Assembly (NCBI GenBank): GCA_003576685.1 | Contig: QOZR01000008.1 | Coordinates: forward strand, 1 to 64,000 | DNA from: Virgifigura deserti | GTDB taxonomy: Bacteria; Pseudomonadota; Alphaproteobacteria; Dongiales; Dongiaceae | DNA length: 64,000 nucleotides | Reading direction: 5' to 3' | Part shown: in pieces, positions 48,570 through 58,427 of the stretch | Numbering within the stretch: the first letter of the stretch is position 1 | Layout of the letters: every line of letters begins with the position of its first letter | Made by a program: the position numbers and the translations under genes | Notes under the pieces: generated by a model | Database searches by the model: none | Told to the model about the DNA's origin: nothing | Seen by the model: the letters and a program-made list of their open reading frames with translations, nothing else

Positions 48570-51500
48570 CGACCGGCTCCAGCGCGCGTAGGGTACTGCC
48601 TATGGACATCAGCGCCGCCTCAATCGCGTCGATGTCGGCCTGAACCGACTCCGCCTGGGCGGCATGCCTGTTGGCCTCCTCGTCCAGACGACTCTCGGCA
48701 TGATCGAGGAAGGCTCTCGCTGCTTCGGCTAAAGCGCGGCCGTGCTGGACGGCTGCCGCCCGAGCCCGTGCGAACGCTGGCAACATCTGTAACGGGTCCT
48801 CGGCGCCGCGCAGGCCCCGGGTCGCGGAAAGCGCGTCGTCGAATTGGGTGCTGCGCAGGGCCTCCAAAGCCTCATCTAACCGCTTCGCGGCCGGCCCCGC
48901 TAAGCCCGCGTCAGCGAACGCCGCGCGTAATGCCGAGAACTCGGCGATGATCGTCGAACGCTTCGCCCCGGGACCAAATGCGGCCTCCATCTCATCGAGC
49001 CAGGTCAATCGAGCGGCGCATTCCGCCATTGCGGCTGCCTCTAGGGCGTCGGCGGTCTTCTTGTAGAGTTCTGCGCACCGCTTGAACGGCTCGAAATCTA
49101 GGTCCTCGGGCGGCGTCTGGTCGAGCCGCCAACCGTTGGCGCGCAGTCGGCGCAGGGCACGCAGGGCGACGCCGGGGTTCACAAAGGTGCCCACCTCGCC
49201 GCCTTTGCTTCCCGAGCAGAGCGTTCGCAGGAGTGTCCGCAGCTCCGGTTGGCGTTGGGCCAAGGCCATATAGAGGCGTTTCATCTCGGCGCTGCCTGGA
49301 GCCACTTCTGTGGGCCACTCCGGGCCCAGCAGGACGGCGATGTCGGCGACCTGATCGGCCTCAGCCTTGAGACGCCCGTTGACTACATTGCCGATCGCCA
49401 GGAGTTCGGCTGCAGCGCCGGCATGGTCCCAGCCCTCGCGCGCCTCAGTGAGCTTGTGCAGCTGACCGATGACTTCGCTGCGCCAGCCGTCGAGGCAGTG
49501 GAGAAAGGTGGCGAGGGCGTCGGACCCCCCGGGGAAGTCCCAGTGACCTTCCCGCTCGGCCTGCAACAGCCCGCTCAGGGCGATCGCGACCTTGTCAAAC
49601 TCCGCGGCGCTGGCCGCCGTGCCCGGGATCTCCAACATTACCAGGGACGTGACGGCTCTCGTGCCCTGGCGCGTGAAGGTGATGGAGCGCCGCCGGAAGG
49701 GGCGCACCCCCTCCGTCCCGCAGAAGCGAGTGCGTTCGAGCCCGATGTCGTCCCAATCGATAGCATCGGCGATTGCGTCGAAGAGCAGCGGCCGTAGCTT
49801 GTCGACGGCCTTGTCGAGGCCGCCGCCCTTGGCCCAGGCTTCTAGCTCCTTCTCTTCGCGGCTGCGTTGATCAATGACTGGCTCCGCGACCGTGGCGCCG
49901 CCGAACTCCTGTGCCTCTGTGTCGGTCGCGGCTTCGCTAGCGTCGGGGATCGCGGGCGCGCCGAACGCCCCCAGCAAGGGGGCGGGCAGATTCACCAAGT
50001 GGCCAGACCCGTCCCACAGTTCGAGCAGCGCGCCGAGCCGGCCCTCCTCGCCGCCCGCCAACCTTCGCAGTTCACGCCGCGCCGCGGCGTCGAGCGTGCG
50101 ATGTCCGCCGAGTTTGCCCAACAGGCTCGCCGGTGGGAATTGTCCCGTAGCCAGGGCAGGCCCGGCGTCATTCAGGACGGGCAGCAACACGCCAGTTTGC
50201 AAGGTGCGAGGGTTGAAGGCTTCCTCCATTTGTTCGTCCGCCCGATGCGCCATGTTCCACAGGGCGCGGTGCGTGAACGGGTAGAGACCGTGGCCCTGGG
50301 GGCTGACGCCGAAAGTCTCGTGACAGACCGGCTGTTGGGGACAGCCCGTGCAGGCATTCCTGAGGGGTATGGCGGGTGTGTCACGCTCCCAAGCCTCCAG
50401 CGCTCGGGCACCCAACCGTGCGGCGTTTAGATATGGCCCCGTGAACTCCGCGAGTGCGAGGGGATCCATCTTGTCCCCCCCGCGCCGTCCGGCGGACCGG
50501 TCCATGTTCACGAAGTGGGTTACGCGCGTGTAGACGGTGTCCACGACCTGTTCGAAGAAGCCGGTGGTCACCGCGATCGCCCAGCGGAGCTTGCACAATT
50601 CATTGCTGTCGTCACCCTGGACGATCATTGCCTGGAGCAGCGCCCTATCCAGGCCCTGCACGCGGGCGAAGTCCTCGATAAGCAGGACCAGTTCGCGGTC
50701 CTCGCTCCGCAGGTGGCGGCGGAGTTCCTCCATCAGGCTCACTAGCCGATCGCCTGTGAAGCTCAGCGTACGGCCGACCGCCACGTCGAGACAACGCTCG
50801 ATCAGCCCCACCGCGACCTTCGTGGCTTCCGGAATGGTGTAGAGATAGCGCAGAGCGTTCTGCGCCAGGGCAGCGGCGTCCCGGAAGTCCAGAGCGTCGA
50901 TCGGGAGGTCGGCCTGGGTGAAACTGCGACGATGCTCCGCCGGGCGGTAGGCGGTGGGCGCCGCGAAGACGTGGTCGACCAGTTCCGACACGATGTTGCC
51001 ATCGGGGTAGAAGTGCTTCTCGCGGAAGTGGACGTCCTGGAACAGATACGGCAGTGTCTTGATCAGTTCGCGTTGCAGGTCCTGGTCGCCGCCATCTGGC
51101 GAGGGCGTGAGTTCGCCGAGGGCATAGGCGATCTCGTTTAGCAGCCGTTCTTTCTGGCCCTTCCGCGTCGCGATTGCCTCCCCGGTCCGGTTCAAGGCCT
51201 CGCGGAAGCTAACTTGCCGCTCCGGGGGCAGTTCGGTGATCAACATTTCCAGAATCGAGCGCAGGCTCGTCCCGGCCTTTGGCACCACGACGACCAGGCG
51301 GTCTTTGGTCGAGGGGACCTGCAGCTTGAGCCAGTGGATGAGGTGCGACTTCCCCGACCCGCTTCGGCCGAAGACCGCCATCCGCCGGTAGGAGGCGTCG
51401 GGCCGTAGGAATTCCTCCAGCAGCGCCTCTTGCGACAGGCTGGCGTAGTTCTCCGGGAGTAGGTCTTGGAAGCGGGTCCCGATCGGACCGGCGACCTTCA

Positions 51501-51609
51501 GGGTCGAGGCGGTATGGACCGCCTTGAAGATGGCGGGGGAGACAGCTTCCGCCTCGGTGTTGATCACATCGTGGACGTCGGCGGGCGCCCAGCAGAGGTG
51601 TTCCCTCAT
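48559..51609 (-). CDS. dpdH: DpdH, P-loop ATPase of the restriction arm
   Basis: This 1016-aa protein has an AAA-like P-loop: Walker A GRSGSGKS (81-88) and a likely Walker B in LVLLIEDFARV (about 300-320). A zinc-binding-type CTGCPQQPVC lies near residue 420. The C-terminal third is helical and coiled-coil-like. The pattern suggests a large motor or scaffold ATPase that senses DNA state for the nuclease. It overlaps dpdG by four bases and dpdI by 11 bases. It is named from its position in the locus and its ATPase character. Confidence 0.78.
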   Translation of the reverse strand: MREHLCWAPADVHDVINTEAEAVSPAIFKAVHTASTLKVAGPIGTRFQDLLPENYASLSQEALLEEFLRPDASYRRMAVFGRSGSGKSHLIHWLKLQVPSTKDRLVVVVPKAGTSLRSILEMLITELPPERQVSFREALNRTGEAIATRKGQKERLLNEIAYALGELTPSPDGGDQDLQRELIKTLPYLFQDVHFREKHFYPDGNIVSELVDHVFAAPTAYRPAEHRRSFTQADLPIDALDFRDAAALAQNALRYLYTIPEATKVAVGLIERCLDVAVGRTLSFTGDRLVSLMEELRRHLRSEDRELVLLIEDFARVQGLDRALLQAMIVQGDDSNELCKLRWAIAVTTGFFEQVVDTVYTRVTHFVNMDRSAGRRGGDKMDPLALAEFTGPYLNAARLGARALEAWERDTPAIPLRNACTGCPQQPVCHETFGVSPQGHGLYPFTHRALWNMAHRADEQMEEAFNPRTLQTGVLLPVLNDAGPALATGQFPPASLLGKLGGHRTLDAAARRELRRLAGGEEGRLGALLELWDGSGHLVNLPAPLLGAFGAPAIPDASEAATDTEAQEFGGATVAEPVIDQRSREEKELEAWAKGGGLDKAVDKLRPLLFDAIADAIDWDDIGLERTRFCGTEGVRPFRRRSITFTRQGTRAVTSLVMLEIPGTAASAAEFDKVAIALSGLLQAEREGHWDFPGGSDALATFLHCLDGWRSEVIGQLHKLTEAREGWDHAGAAAELLAIGNVVNGRLKAEADQVADIAVLLGPEWPTEVAPGSAEMKRLYMALAQRQPELRTLLRTLCSGSKGGEVGTFVNPGVALRALRRLRANGWRLDQTPPEDLDFEPFKRCAELYKKTADALEAAAMAECAARLTWLDEMEAAFGPGAKRSTIIAEFSALRAAFADAGLAGPAAKRLDEALEALRSTQFDDALSATRGLRGAEDPLQMLPAFARARAAAVQHGRALAEAARAFLDHAESRLDEEANRHAAQAESVQADIDAIEAALMSIGSTLRALEPVDVA

Positions 51610-52487
51610 GAGCGGGCGGCCTTAATCACGACGTGGCTGACGCGACGCGGCGCGTCCTTGCCAAGATCAAGGATCATCGCGTGTGCGTCGGGGCGGGCGT
51701 CCAGGGTCAGCTGTCTCTGCTGTTCCAACCGGAAGAGCGCGAAACTCGTAGAAGGCGACAGTCGCTGAGGCTCGCGTTGAAACTCCGGCTTGGCGTCGGC
51801 CTCCACCTCTCGCCGGATGCGGCCGTTCTCGAAGACGGGTGAGACCTTGGCCAGGCTGCCCAGCAGGGGCAGGATGGCGGCCTCGCGCTCGCCACCCAGC
51901 GCCCAAGGCAACAGGCGTTGCAGGGCGCGACTGGGGTCGGCTACCAGGGCGCGACCCGCGATCACCTCTCCATAGCCTAGGAAGCGGCACCAATAGTGGA
52001 AGCTGTTCCAGCGATCGCGGCTGGTCAGGTCGAAGCGTACCGCCTCCGGTACCGCTAGTTGCTTTTCAATCCAGAGCTTGTAGTTCTCACTCCACTGGAG
52101 CGGCCGCCTCGGAGACTGCATGAGGAACCATGCGACCGCCCGTGCGAAATCAGACTGACCCAGGTCCTGTTCGGCCTCGGGCGCCAGCAGCACCGCCTCA
52201 ATCGCCTGGAAAAAATCGTCCCCGAGATCGCCGCGTCGCGACAATACGCCCGGACGGACTCGGAGCTTGTCGCCAACTTCCTCAACTAATCCGAGGTCCT
52301 TGGCCGCGTTGAGAGTCGAGCGGAAGATCGCGATCGGGTCTGGCACGTCCCGGAGTAGCGTCGCTGGAGAACAGAAGTCACGCAACCGCTCTTCCGTCTC
52401 GCCCGCACCGCGTTCATTGAGAACTGCGAGGAGCATTCTAACGCGGCTCGGGGTCGCTTCCATGCGGCTGATGACGCTCATGCACAC
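51606..52487 (-). CDS. dpdG: DpdG, restriction-arm protein of unknown function
   Basis: This 293-aa soluble protein has no catalytic motif that I recognise. The N-terminal RVRMLLAVLNERGAGETEERLRDFC region looks like a winged helix. Later W-rich helices (SENYKLWIEKQ; WNSFHYWCRFLGYGEV) suggest a DNA- or protein-binding adaptor. It overlaps dpdF by ten bases and dpdH by four bases. Confidence 0.68.
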   Translation of the reverse strand: MCMSVISRMEATPSRVRMLLAVLNERGAGETEERLRDFCSPATLLRDVPDPIAIFRSTLNAAKDLGLVEEVGDKLRVRPGVLSRRGDLGDDFFQAIEAVLLAPEAEQDLGQSDFARAVAWFLMQSPRRPLQWSENYKLWIEKQLAVPEAVRFDLTSRDRWNSFHYWCRFLGYGEVIAGRALVADPSRALQRLLPWALGGEREAAILPLLGSLAKVSPVFENGRIRREVEADAKPEFQREPQRLSPSTSFALFRLEQQRQLTLDARPDAHAMILDLGKDAPRRVSHVVIKAARS

Positions 52488-54985
52488 ACTCTCTTGAAGA
52501 AGGCTTCGAAGGACTGGTTTCGACCCGAGTAGGTCGAAATTAGCGCGACGCCCGGCCGGGAGGGATCATCAATCTTCTCGGGTAGGAGGAGGATCTGTTC
52601 GGCGCTGACCGGACGGGGCGTCAGATCGAGCGACTCCAGCACAGTACCCGTGCCTAGGACCACTAGCTCCGGTCCCGCGGGAAGGCGGCGCTGCGTGAGC
52701 CGCCGGACTTCGGCCAGGAAGACCGGAAGGTCACGGCAGGCGCGCCGAGCCTCCGCCGAGAGAGCCTCGGAAGTCTGAACCAACACGAGGTTCGATACGC
52801 CCGCGCGCTGCAGGGCTTGCACGAGTTCGCCGAACCGCCGGCGGAATGCGCGGTCCTGGACAGTAGGATCGTACCAGACGATCAGCCGCCCGCTCGCCCC
52901 GAGCATGGCCCGCGGCGCGCCGGTCAGCGGCGCCGGCGCTGGCCAAGGCAGGTTGGGTTCGAGACGCGGGCGTTCGGGACGCCTCAGGCACGGGTCCGCC
53001 CGACAGCCCGCGCACCGGCTGCAGGCGTGTGCTTCCGGGCCCGCACTATAGAGGTCCAGCAATAGAGGAGCCGGACAGGACTGGCTCGCCAAGAACTGCC
53101 GCATAAGGTTGAGGTTCTTGCTACTGGCGGTGCCGAGTTCCTGCCGCACCGGTTCGACCCTCCGCAGCCATGTCGCCTCGTGGAGGTGGTCGAGGTCTAG
53201 AACGCGGACTTGTTCATAGGTGCCGACACGCTCGTCGCTTGAGGGCGGCGAGCCCAGCAAACGAATTAGCCGCGCACGCGCCATTAGGGTGAGGACCCGG
53301 GCGTTCCAGTCACTGTTGCGCTCGCCGCGCATGTCGATGTCTTCGGGCTCCTGGCTAGGCGCCACGTCCAGCGGCAGGATGTAGGTGTCGGGTTCCTCCG
53401 TTGGGATGCGGAGGTCGAACATCGAGCGCCATCGCTGGCGGCCTCGACCGATGCTGATCACCAGGGTTTGGCTGATTTTCTCGGCGACCCGTACGTCTCC
53501 GGGCGTATGGAGCGTTAGGGCGAGGCACGAGCGGCCGTCACGACCGCCGCGCCCCACCTCTTGGTAGAACCGATCGAGGCTCTCGGGGATGCACGCGTGG
53601 ATTACGGTCCGCGCATGACGGTAGTCGATGCCCAAGCCGAAGGCCGAGGTGGCCACCACCAGGTCTACCTCGCCGTGACGCCACCCGAGCAGGATGCGTT
53701 CCCGCTCGGTGTTGGGCGTCTCGCCGTGAACCATCTCCACATGGTCGAAACCGGCCTGCCGAAGCTGCTCGCGCCAAGCCTTCGCGTCGTTAACCCGGGT
53801 GACGTAGACAATCGCGGGCCGCGGGACGTGACGCACGGCTTCGAGCACGCGCGTCTGCCGCTCAACTTCCGAGGCACAGGCGACCGTCCAGTAGTCGGGC
53901 TCAGCGCGCAGCCGCAGGGCGGACAAGCTCTGAAACTCCCCGGGTCCAGAGAACAGCGTGCGAAGCAGTTCGAGGGTCGTAGCCGTTAGCGTCGCGGACA
54001 GTAGCAACGTTCGCGCCGCTGCGCCGGCCGGAGCGGCCCGCATCCATTCTTGACGCACGCCGGACAGCGACTGGAACTCGGTGCGAAACCCGGTCCCCCA
54101 ACCGTCGATCAGGTGCGCCTCATCGATCACCAAGGCGCGTAGACGCCCTCGCGCCGCGGACTCGGTCAGCGCACGGCGCAACGGCCCGCAGACGGCTTCC
54201 GGCGAGGCGATGCAGAGGCCCAGCGTATCGTCTTCTATGCGCGCGATGAGGCTCCGATTGTTTTCCACGTCGTCGCCCCGGTAGGCCATCGGCCTTTCGA
54301 AGCCCTTCTCGAGGGCGGCGTTCTCATGGTCGATGGCGAGCGCCACGGTTGGCGTTACCACCAAGGTGAGCCCAGGATTCGCCTCGAAGGTTGAGCCGGC
54401 AAAACCTATCTTGGCGATCAGTTGAAAGGTCAGGCTCTTCCCTTCCCCGGTGGCCAGACTGACCGCTAAGGTGCCACCCGGCGGGGCGGTGAGGGCAGCG
54501 CGGATGGCCGCCCGCTGGCCCACGCTCTGGTAAGTCGTGTGGCCTACCGCTTGAAGGAAAGGGTCCCCCGCGGGCGCTGCGGTGTCGGCGCTGGCGCGCA
54601 GGCGCTCTGCGGCCGTCGAACCATCCAGGCCATCGATATTCGAGCCGGTCGCCCAGCTCGGGCCCCAGGTTCGCGCCGAGACCAGCCACCCGTGGCCCAA
54701 CCTCTGAGCGTCAAGGTCGACAGTCTTCCAGTCGGCAAAGGTCTGCAGGGGAGAATCCGGCCCGAGGGCGATGCTCGCAGCCTCACCATGCCGACGGCCG
54801 GTCTCGTGCACGAGAGCCTGCCGAAGGAGGACCGCCAGTTCGACTGCGGACCGACTTGAGGTCGCCAACCATGCCCGCCGGAGACGGTCAAACGCCGGGT
54901 TGTCCGGTGACGTCCAGGACGCCTGCGTCTCTCCGGCGACCAACAGCTTGAGCGCGGAGAAGGCGTTATCGCCCTCAAGTCTCAC
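52478..54985 (-). CDS. dpdF: DpdF, RecQ-like DEAH helicase
   Basis: This 835-aa superfamily 2 helicase has the Walker A ATGEGKS (178-184), the DEAH box VIDEAHLIDGWG near 288-299 and a RecQ-like motif VI QEVGRGGRDG. A cysteine cluster near residue 655 (CSRCAGCRADPC) is typical of the RecQ zinc region. RecQ helicases unwind 3'-5'. It probably acts in sensing or processing DNA during restriction. It overlaps dpdE by four bases and dpdG by ten bases. Confidence 0.85.
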   Translation of the reverse strand: MRLEGDNAFSALKLLVAGETQASWTSPDNPAFDRLRRAWLATSSRSAVELAVLLRQALVHETGRRHGEAASIALGPDSPLQTFADWKTVDLDAQRLGHGWLVSARTWGPSWATGSNIDGLDGSTAAERLRASADTAAPAGDPFLQAVGHTTYQSVGQRAAIRAALTAPPGGTLAVSLATGEGKSLTFQLIAKIGFAGSTFEANPGLTLVVTPTVALAIDHENAALEKGFERPMAYRGDDVENNRSLIARIEDDTLGLCIASPEAVCGPLRRALTESAARGRLRALVIDEAHLIDGWGTGFRTEFQSLSGVRQEWMRAAPAGAAARTLLLSATLTATTLELLRTLFSGPGEFQSLSALRLRAEPDYWTVACASEVERQTRVLEAVRHVPRPAIVYVTRVNDAKAWREQLRQAGFDHVEMVHGETPNTERERILLGWRHGEVDLVVATSAFGLGIDYRHARTVIHACIPESLDRFYQEVGRGGRDGRSCLALTLHTPGDVRVAEKISQTLVISIGRGRQRWRSMFDLRIPTEEPDTYILPLDVAPSQEPEDIDMRGERNSDWNARVLTLMARARLIRLLGSPPSSDERVGTYEQVRVLDLDHLHEATWLRRVEPVRQELGTASSKNLNLMRQFLASQSCPAPLLLDLYSAGPEAHACSRCAGCRADPCLRRPERPRLEPNLPWPAPAPLTGAPRAMLGASGRLIVWYDPTVQDRAFRRRFGELVQALQRAGVSNLVLVQTSEALSAEARRACRDLPVFLAEVRRLTQRRLPAGPELVVLGTGTVLESLDLTPRPVSAEQILLLPEKIDDPSRPGVALISTYSGRNQSFEAFFKRVCA

Positions 54986-57900
54986 GAGAGACTCGGGGGC
55001 GGGTTGCGGGAGAGGACAAAGAAGCCCATGGAATCCAGACGCAAGCGCGGTGATTTGACGGCCTCTAGAAGCGCCACAACGTCGATTTCATTCGCCCCGC
55101 CGTCGAAGCGCCGCCGCCGTCGCCCGTCTTGGGCGGCGCGTTGCCCGGCGGCCTCCACGCGGGTACGGAAGATGTCGTCCTGGCGGATGCGCGCCTCGGC
55201 GGCCGCGCGCGCGCTTCGACAGAGGCGGGCGAAGACCGTCGGGGCCATCACCGTCTTCATCAAGCTTGGGCGACTGCAGAGGTTGATGTCGCGCCCACCC
55301 TGCGGGCGGACCCGGTTGTCGTAGGGCCGCTGCAGGATGGGCAGCAGGCTGGAGGGTGGGTCATCACCCTCCACGTCCATGTGCAGCACCTGCACCCACG
55401 GCGGGAGGAAGGCCTGGGCGCGCCGCGACAATCCATGGTGGTCCGCATGCCGGAACACTGCTAGGTCCTGCGCCAGCGCCGGCTCGATGACATAGCAGAA
55501 GCGGAAACCCAACCAGGCGATGTCTTCGCCGGAAAGTCCCGGGTCGACCCGCCACGTCGCGAAGGCAGATCCGCGGTCGTCCCACCGGATGTGCCGCTCC
55601 ATGGCGTCCACCAGGGCCGCACCGGGCCTCAGCAGGCTGGCGTCACGATGCAGCGCAACCCGTCGGCGCCAGGTGAGGGTACGCTGTCCGTCGGCTCCGA
55701 ACTCCACCTCCCAAGGCTGTTTGGGGATCAGGGTATCCCGTCCCCAGGCATAGGAGACTTGGTCCGCATTGGGGGCGATGCGCTTCAGCCGCAGCGCGGA
55801 GACCAACCACTGTTCAACCGCTGCTTGGAGGGCGGATTCATCGGCTTCGGCATCCTCGATCCGCATCGCGAGGTCCGCGCCGTCATCGGAGAGCGCCACA
55901 GCGTCCAGGGCGTACTGCTCGTCGGCCGCGCGCCGCGCGGCCGCGATGCGCTCACGCACCTGCCCGATCATCTCCCGCAGCCCATCGGCGCCCCGTTTGA
56001 GGAAGGCCTCCGCCAATTCGGCTTCCAACTGCGGTAGGACGAACTGAACGTCGCTGGCGGAGGTCTCGAAGATCTCGAAGCCCTCGGTTAGGACCTCCAG
56101 CCAAGCTACCCAGGGGCTTACGTCATCGTCGCTTGGCAGCAGCACGCGCTGCCGCAGCATCGCTTTGGACCGTCCGAAGCGGTCCAGGCGCCCAATCCGT
56201 TGCTCCATCCGGGTGACGGAGAAGGGCAGGTCCAGATGCAGAATCGCGTCGGCGAAGTTGAGGTTAAGGCCCTCTTCCCCGGAGCGGTCACACAACAGAA
56301 CCGCGGTGGTGAGGTCGTCCTCGAAGGCCTGGACGATGTCCTGGACCGTGTCGGATCGGTCGCTGACCGTGAGCCTCAGCGCCGTTATTCCTTCGGCCGA
56401 CAGGCGGGCGAAGACGTCATCGACCGTTTCACGGGTTGTGGCAAAGGCGACGATTTTGGGGTTGTTCTGACCTTCCTGGCGCAACCGCTGGCAGAGCGCA
56501 CGTACCACGTCCAAGGCAACATCCGGCTTCGGGCGGTCGCCCGGTTCCTGAGACAAGGCGGCGCGGAGGCTTTCCGGCGCATCCGAGAGGTCGATCGAGG
56601 CGTCCCCGCAGCCGATAGCTTCGATTGCCCTTATCAAGGCGAGTGCCGCAACGTTTGGCTCATCGCCGGTGTCCTCTACGCGGAACCGCGTCGCGTCGCG
56701 CCAGTCCTCAAGGCCCACAAGGACCTCAGGCCAGCGAAGGTCTTCGTCGACCTCCTCGCGCAGGTGGTCGCGGCGACCGTCCATCGCTACGCCACGCGGC
56801 CGGAAGTAAATCATGGCGTCGCGTCGGCGGGCCCGGATCAGTCGTTGGTGCACGCGGTAGGTGTCGGCGAGGTGTTGCCTAAGGTCAGCCAACGCCTCAG
56901 GGAGCGCGCCGTCGGCCGCCAACGCGCGGGCGAGGTCGGCCACGACCGAGTCATCTGGCAACCGTGCCGCGACATCCCGGACGGCGCGTTGCACAAGGAA
57001 CGTCGGGGCGGTGTCCGCGAGGCTGAGCAACATGCGCCCAAGGTCTCGGCCTAGCTCGAGCCGGGCTTCGAGCTTCGGCAGGTCGTTAGACCCATAGGCG
57101 CCGGGGTCGAGGATGTGCAGTAGGTCGAGGAGTTGACGGGGATCGCCCAGGGCGGGAGTCGCCGAGAGGAGGAGCAGTCGCGGTGCCGCGTGGGCCAAGG
57201 GCAGCAGCCGCGCCATAGCGCCGCGGTCGCCGAGCAGGTTATGAGCTTCATCGACGATCAGCAGGTCGGGCGTGACCGCCTCTTCAGAGTGCTCGTCATG
57301 CGAGCTAAACTCGATCTGGGCGGCGAGGCCCCTTAGGTCGCAACGGTCTAGCAGTTCGTAGCGCCACTGCTTAACCAGCGGGCGCGGCGCCAACACGCGG
57401 ATCCGCCGCGTCGGGTCGTCGATCAGGCACTGCCGCGCTACGATGCCGGCTTCGATCGTCTTCCCCATCCCGACCTCATCGGCGAGGAGGAACCTCGGAA
57501 TCGGATCGGTCAGCACCCGCCGCGCGGCGGCGAGTTGGTGCGGGACCAGTTCGATGTTGCTGGAGATCGCCCCGGTGAGTCCCTCTGCGGCCGCCCTTAA
57601 GGTGACCGAGGTCGCGAGCGCGTTCCAACGTCGGTCGTGCAAGTACTGCGTCTCGCCCCCGCCGCGCGCCAAGACTTCCGCAGGATCCGCATGGGGTTCG
57701 AACACCCGCACCCGCAGGTGGTTCTCGGTCATGTCGGCAGTCAGATCGTTGGGGAAGCGCACAAGGTATTCGATCCAGGGAAGGGTAGCGGTGTCGTAGT
57801 CCTTGATCCGGCCAATCCGCCAGTTCCCCTGCGCCTGCACATAGACACGCGTCTCGGGTCCCACCAGCGCCCGCGACAAGGTCCCGATGGGGTGCTCTTC

Positions 57901-58035
57901 GAGGACGCTCTCGTCGATGGAATGGAAGAGGGACACCTGGCAACGGTGACGGTCCGCGGAGACGACTGTGCCGACCCCGCGCCGTCCCGGCAGCGAAACC
58001 AACATGCCTGGCTGCAATGCCGAATCGAACGCCAA
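54982..58035 (-). CDS. dpdE: DpdE, SNF2/HepA-like ATPase
   Basis: This SNF2/RapA-type ATPase of about 1017 aa has the Walker A DEVGMGKT near residue 185, the DEAH box VDEAHN near 265 and a C-terminal helicase half with LNFADAILHLDLPFSVTRMEQRIGRLDR (motif VI). It resembles HepA and the DISARM protein DrmD. The start is taken as TTG 58035 because an AGGAGG sequence lies four bases upstream; GTG 58059 adds eight residues but has no ribosome site. It is the first gene of the restriction operon, so the promoter lies between 58060 and 58427. Confidence 0.82.
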   Translation of the reverse strand: MAFDSALQPGMLVSLPGRRGVGTVVSADRHRCQVSLFHSIDESVLEEHPIGTLSRALVGPETRVYVQAQGNWRIGRIKDYDTATLPWIEYLVRFPNDLTADMTENHLRVRVFEPHADPAEVLARGGGETQYLHDRRWNALATSVTLRAAAEGLTGAISSNIELVPHQLAAARRVLTDPIPRFLLADEVGMGKTIEAGIVARQCLIDDPTRRIRVLAPRPLVKQWRYELLDRCDLRGLAAQIEFSSHDEHSEEAVTPDLLIVDEAHNLLGDRGAMARLLPLAHAAPRLLLLSATPALGDPRQLLDLLHILDPGAYGSNDLPKLEARLELGRDLGRMLLSLADTAPTFLVQRAVRDVAARLPDDSVVADLARALAADGALPEALADLRQHLADTYRVHQRLIRARRRDAMIYFRPRGVAMDGRRDHLREEVDEDLRWPEVLVGLEDWRDATRFRVEDTGDEPNVAALALIRAIEAIGCGDASIDLSDAPESLRAALSQEPGDRPKPDVALDVVRALCQRLRQEGQNNPKIVAFATTRETVDDVFARLSAEGITALRLTVSDRSDTVQDIVQAFEDDLTTAVLLCDRSGEEGLNLNFADAILHLDLPFSVTRMEQRIGRLDRFGRSKAMLRQRVLLPSDDDVSPWVAWLEVLTEGFEIFETSASDVQFVLPQLEAELAEAFLKRGADGLREMIGQVRERIAAARRAADEQYALDAVALSDDGADLAMRIEDAEADESALQAAVEQWLVSALRLKRIAPNADQVSYAWGRDTLIPKQPWEVEFGADGQRTLTWRRRVALHRDASLLRPGAALVDAMERHIRWDDRGSAFATWRVDPGLSGEDIAWLGFRFCYVIEPALAQDLAVFRHADHHGLSRRAQAFLPPWVQVLHMDVEGDDPPSSLLPILQRPYDNRVRPQGGRDINLCSRPSLMKTVMAPTVFARLCRSARAAAEARIRQDDIFRTRVEAAGQRAAQDGRRRRRFDGGANEIDVVALLEAVKSPRLRLDSMGFFVLSRNPPPSLS

Positions 58036-58059
58036 CTGCCCTCCTCTAAATACCACCAC

Positions 58060-58427
58060 ATTGCCGGCAACGACCTCGGCGCCGCCAGTTTGCGGCCTCG
58101 ACCCCGCCCGCGCTTGTCAGAAAATCCCAGACTCCTAGAGCTAGAATCATTTCTCTCGGCACGACCCCAGAGGAGTAAACCACCGGAGTCCGCGTTCGGC
58201 AAACTTGATGTCCCGGCGTTTGCCCGACAGGCCGACGGCCTGTCTCGTGTTATGAGGAACGGGAAGTGTTTGCGCTGGGCGCGAATATGGGGGATGACCG
58301 TAAAGTTTTCGATAAATTATTGGGGATTGGCGGATGGCTTCGCGCCCCTGATCTAAACGGCCACGATCAGCGAGTTTGGCTCTCGGTGGCTTCGGGCCCC
58401 TGATTTGAGCCTGCGGAGCTTCGGCGG
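58060..58427. other. Promoter/operator region of the dpd restriction operon, with a direct repeat
   Basis: No gene is seen. The stretch 58290-58325 is AT-rich. A partial dyad (gactcctagagctagaatc, 58130-58148) could be an operator for the neighbouring XRE protein. A 20-base imperfect direct repeat (tggcttcgcgcccctgatct at 58335-58354 and a near copy at 58387-58406) lies near the XRE gene and may be an insertion scar. Confidence 0.4.

Noticed and set aside
53561..57054. Several plus-strand frames of 140-290 codons opposite dpdE and dpdF
   Set aside because: They have shadow composition and no domains, while the opposite strand encodes helicases with all core motifs.
40717..58035. Reading the minus operon as a DISARM system
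   Set aside because: The helicase and PLD proteins are similar in type, but no DrmB or DISARM methyltransferase is present, and dpdA, dpdB and queCDE adjoin.
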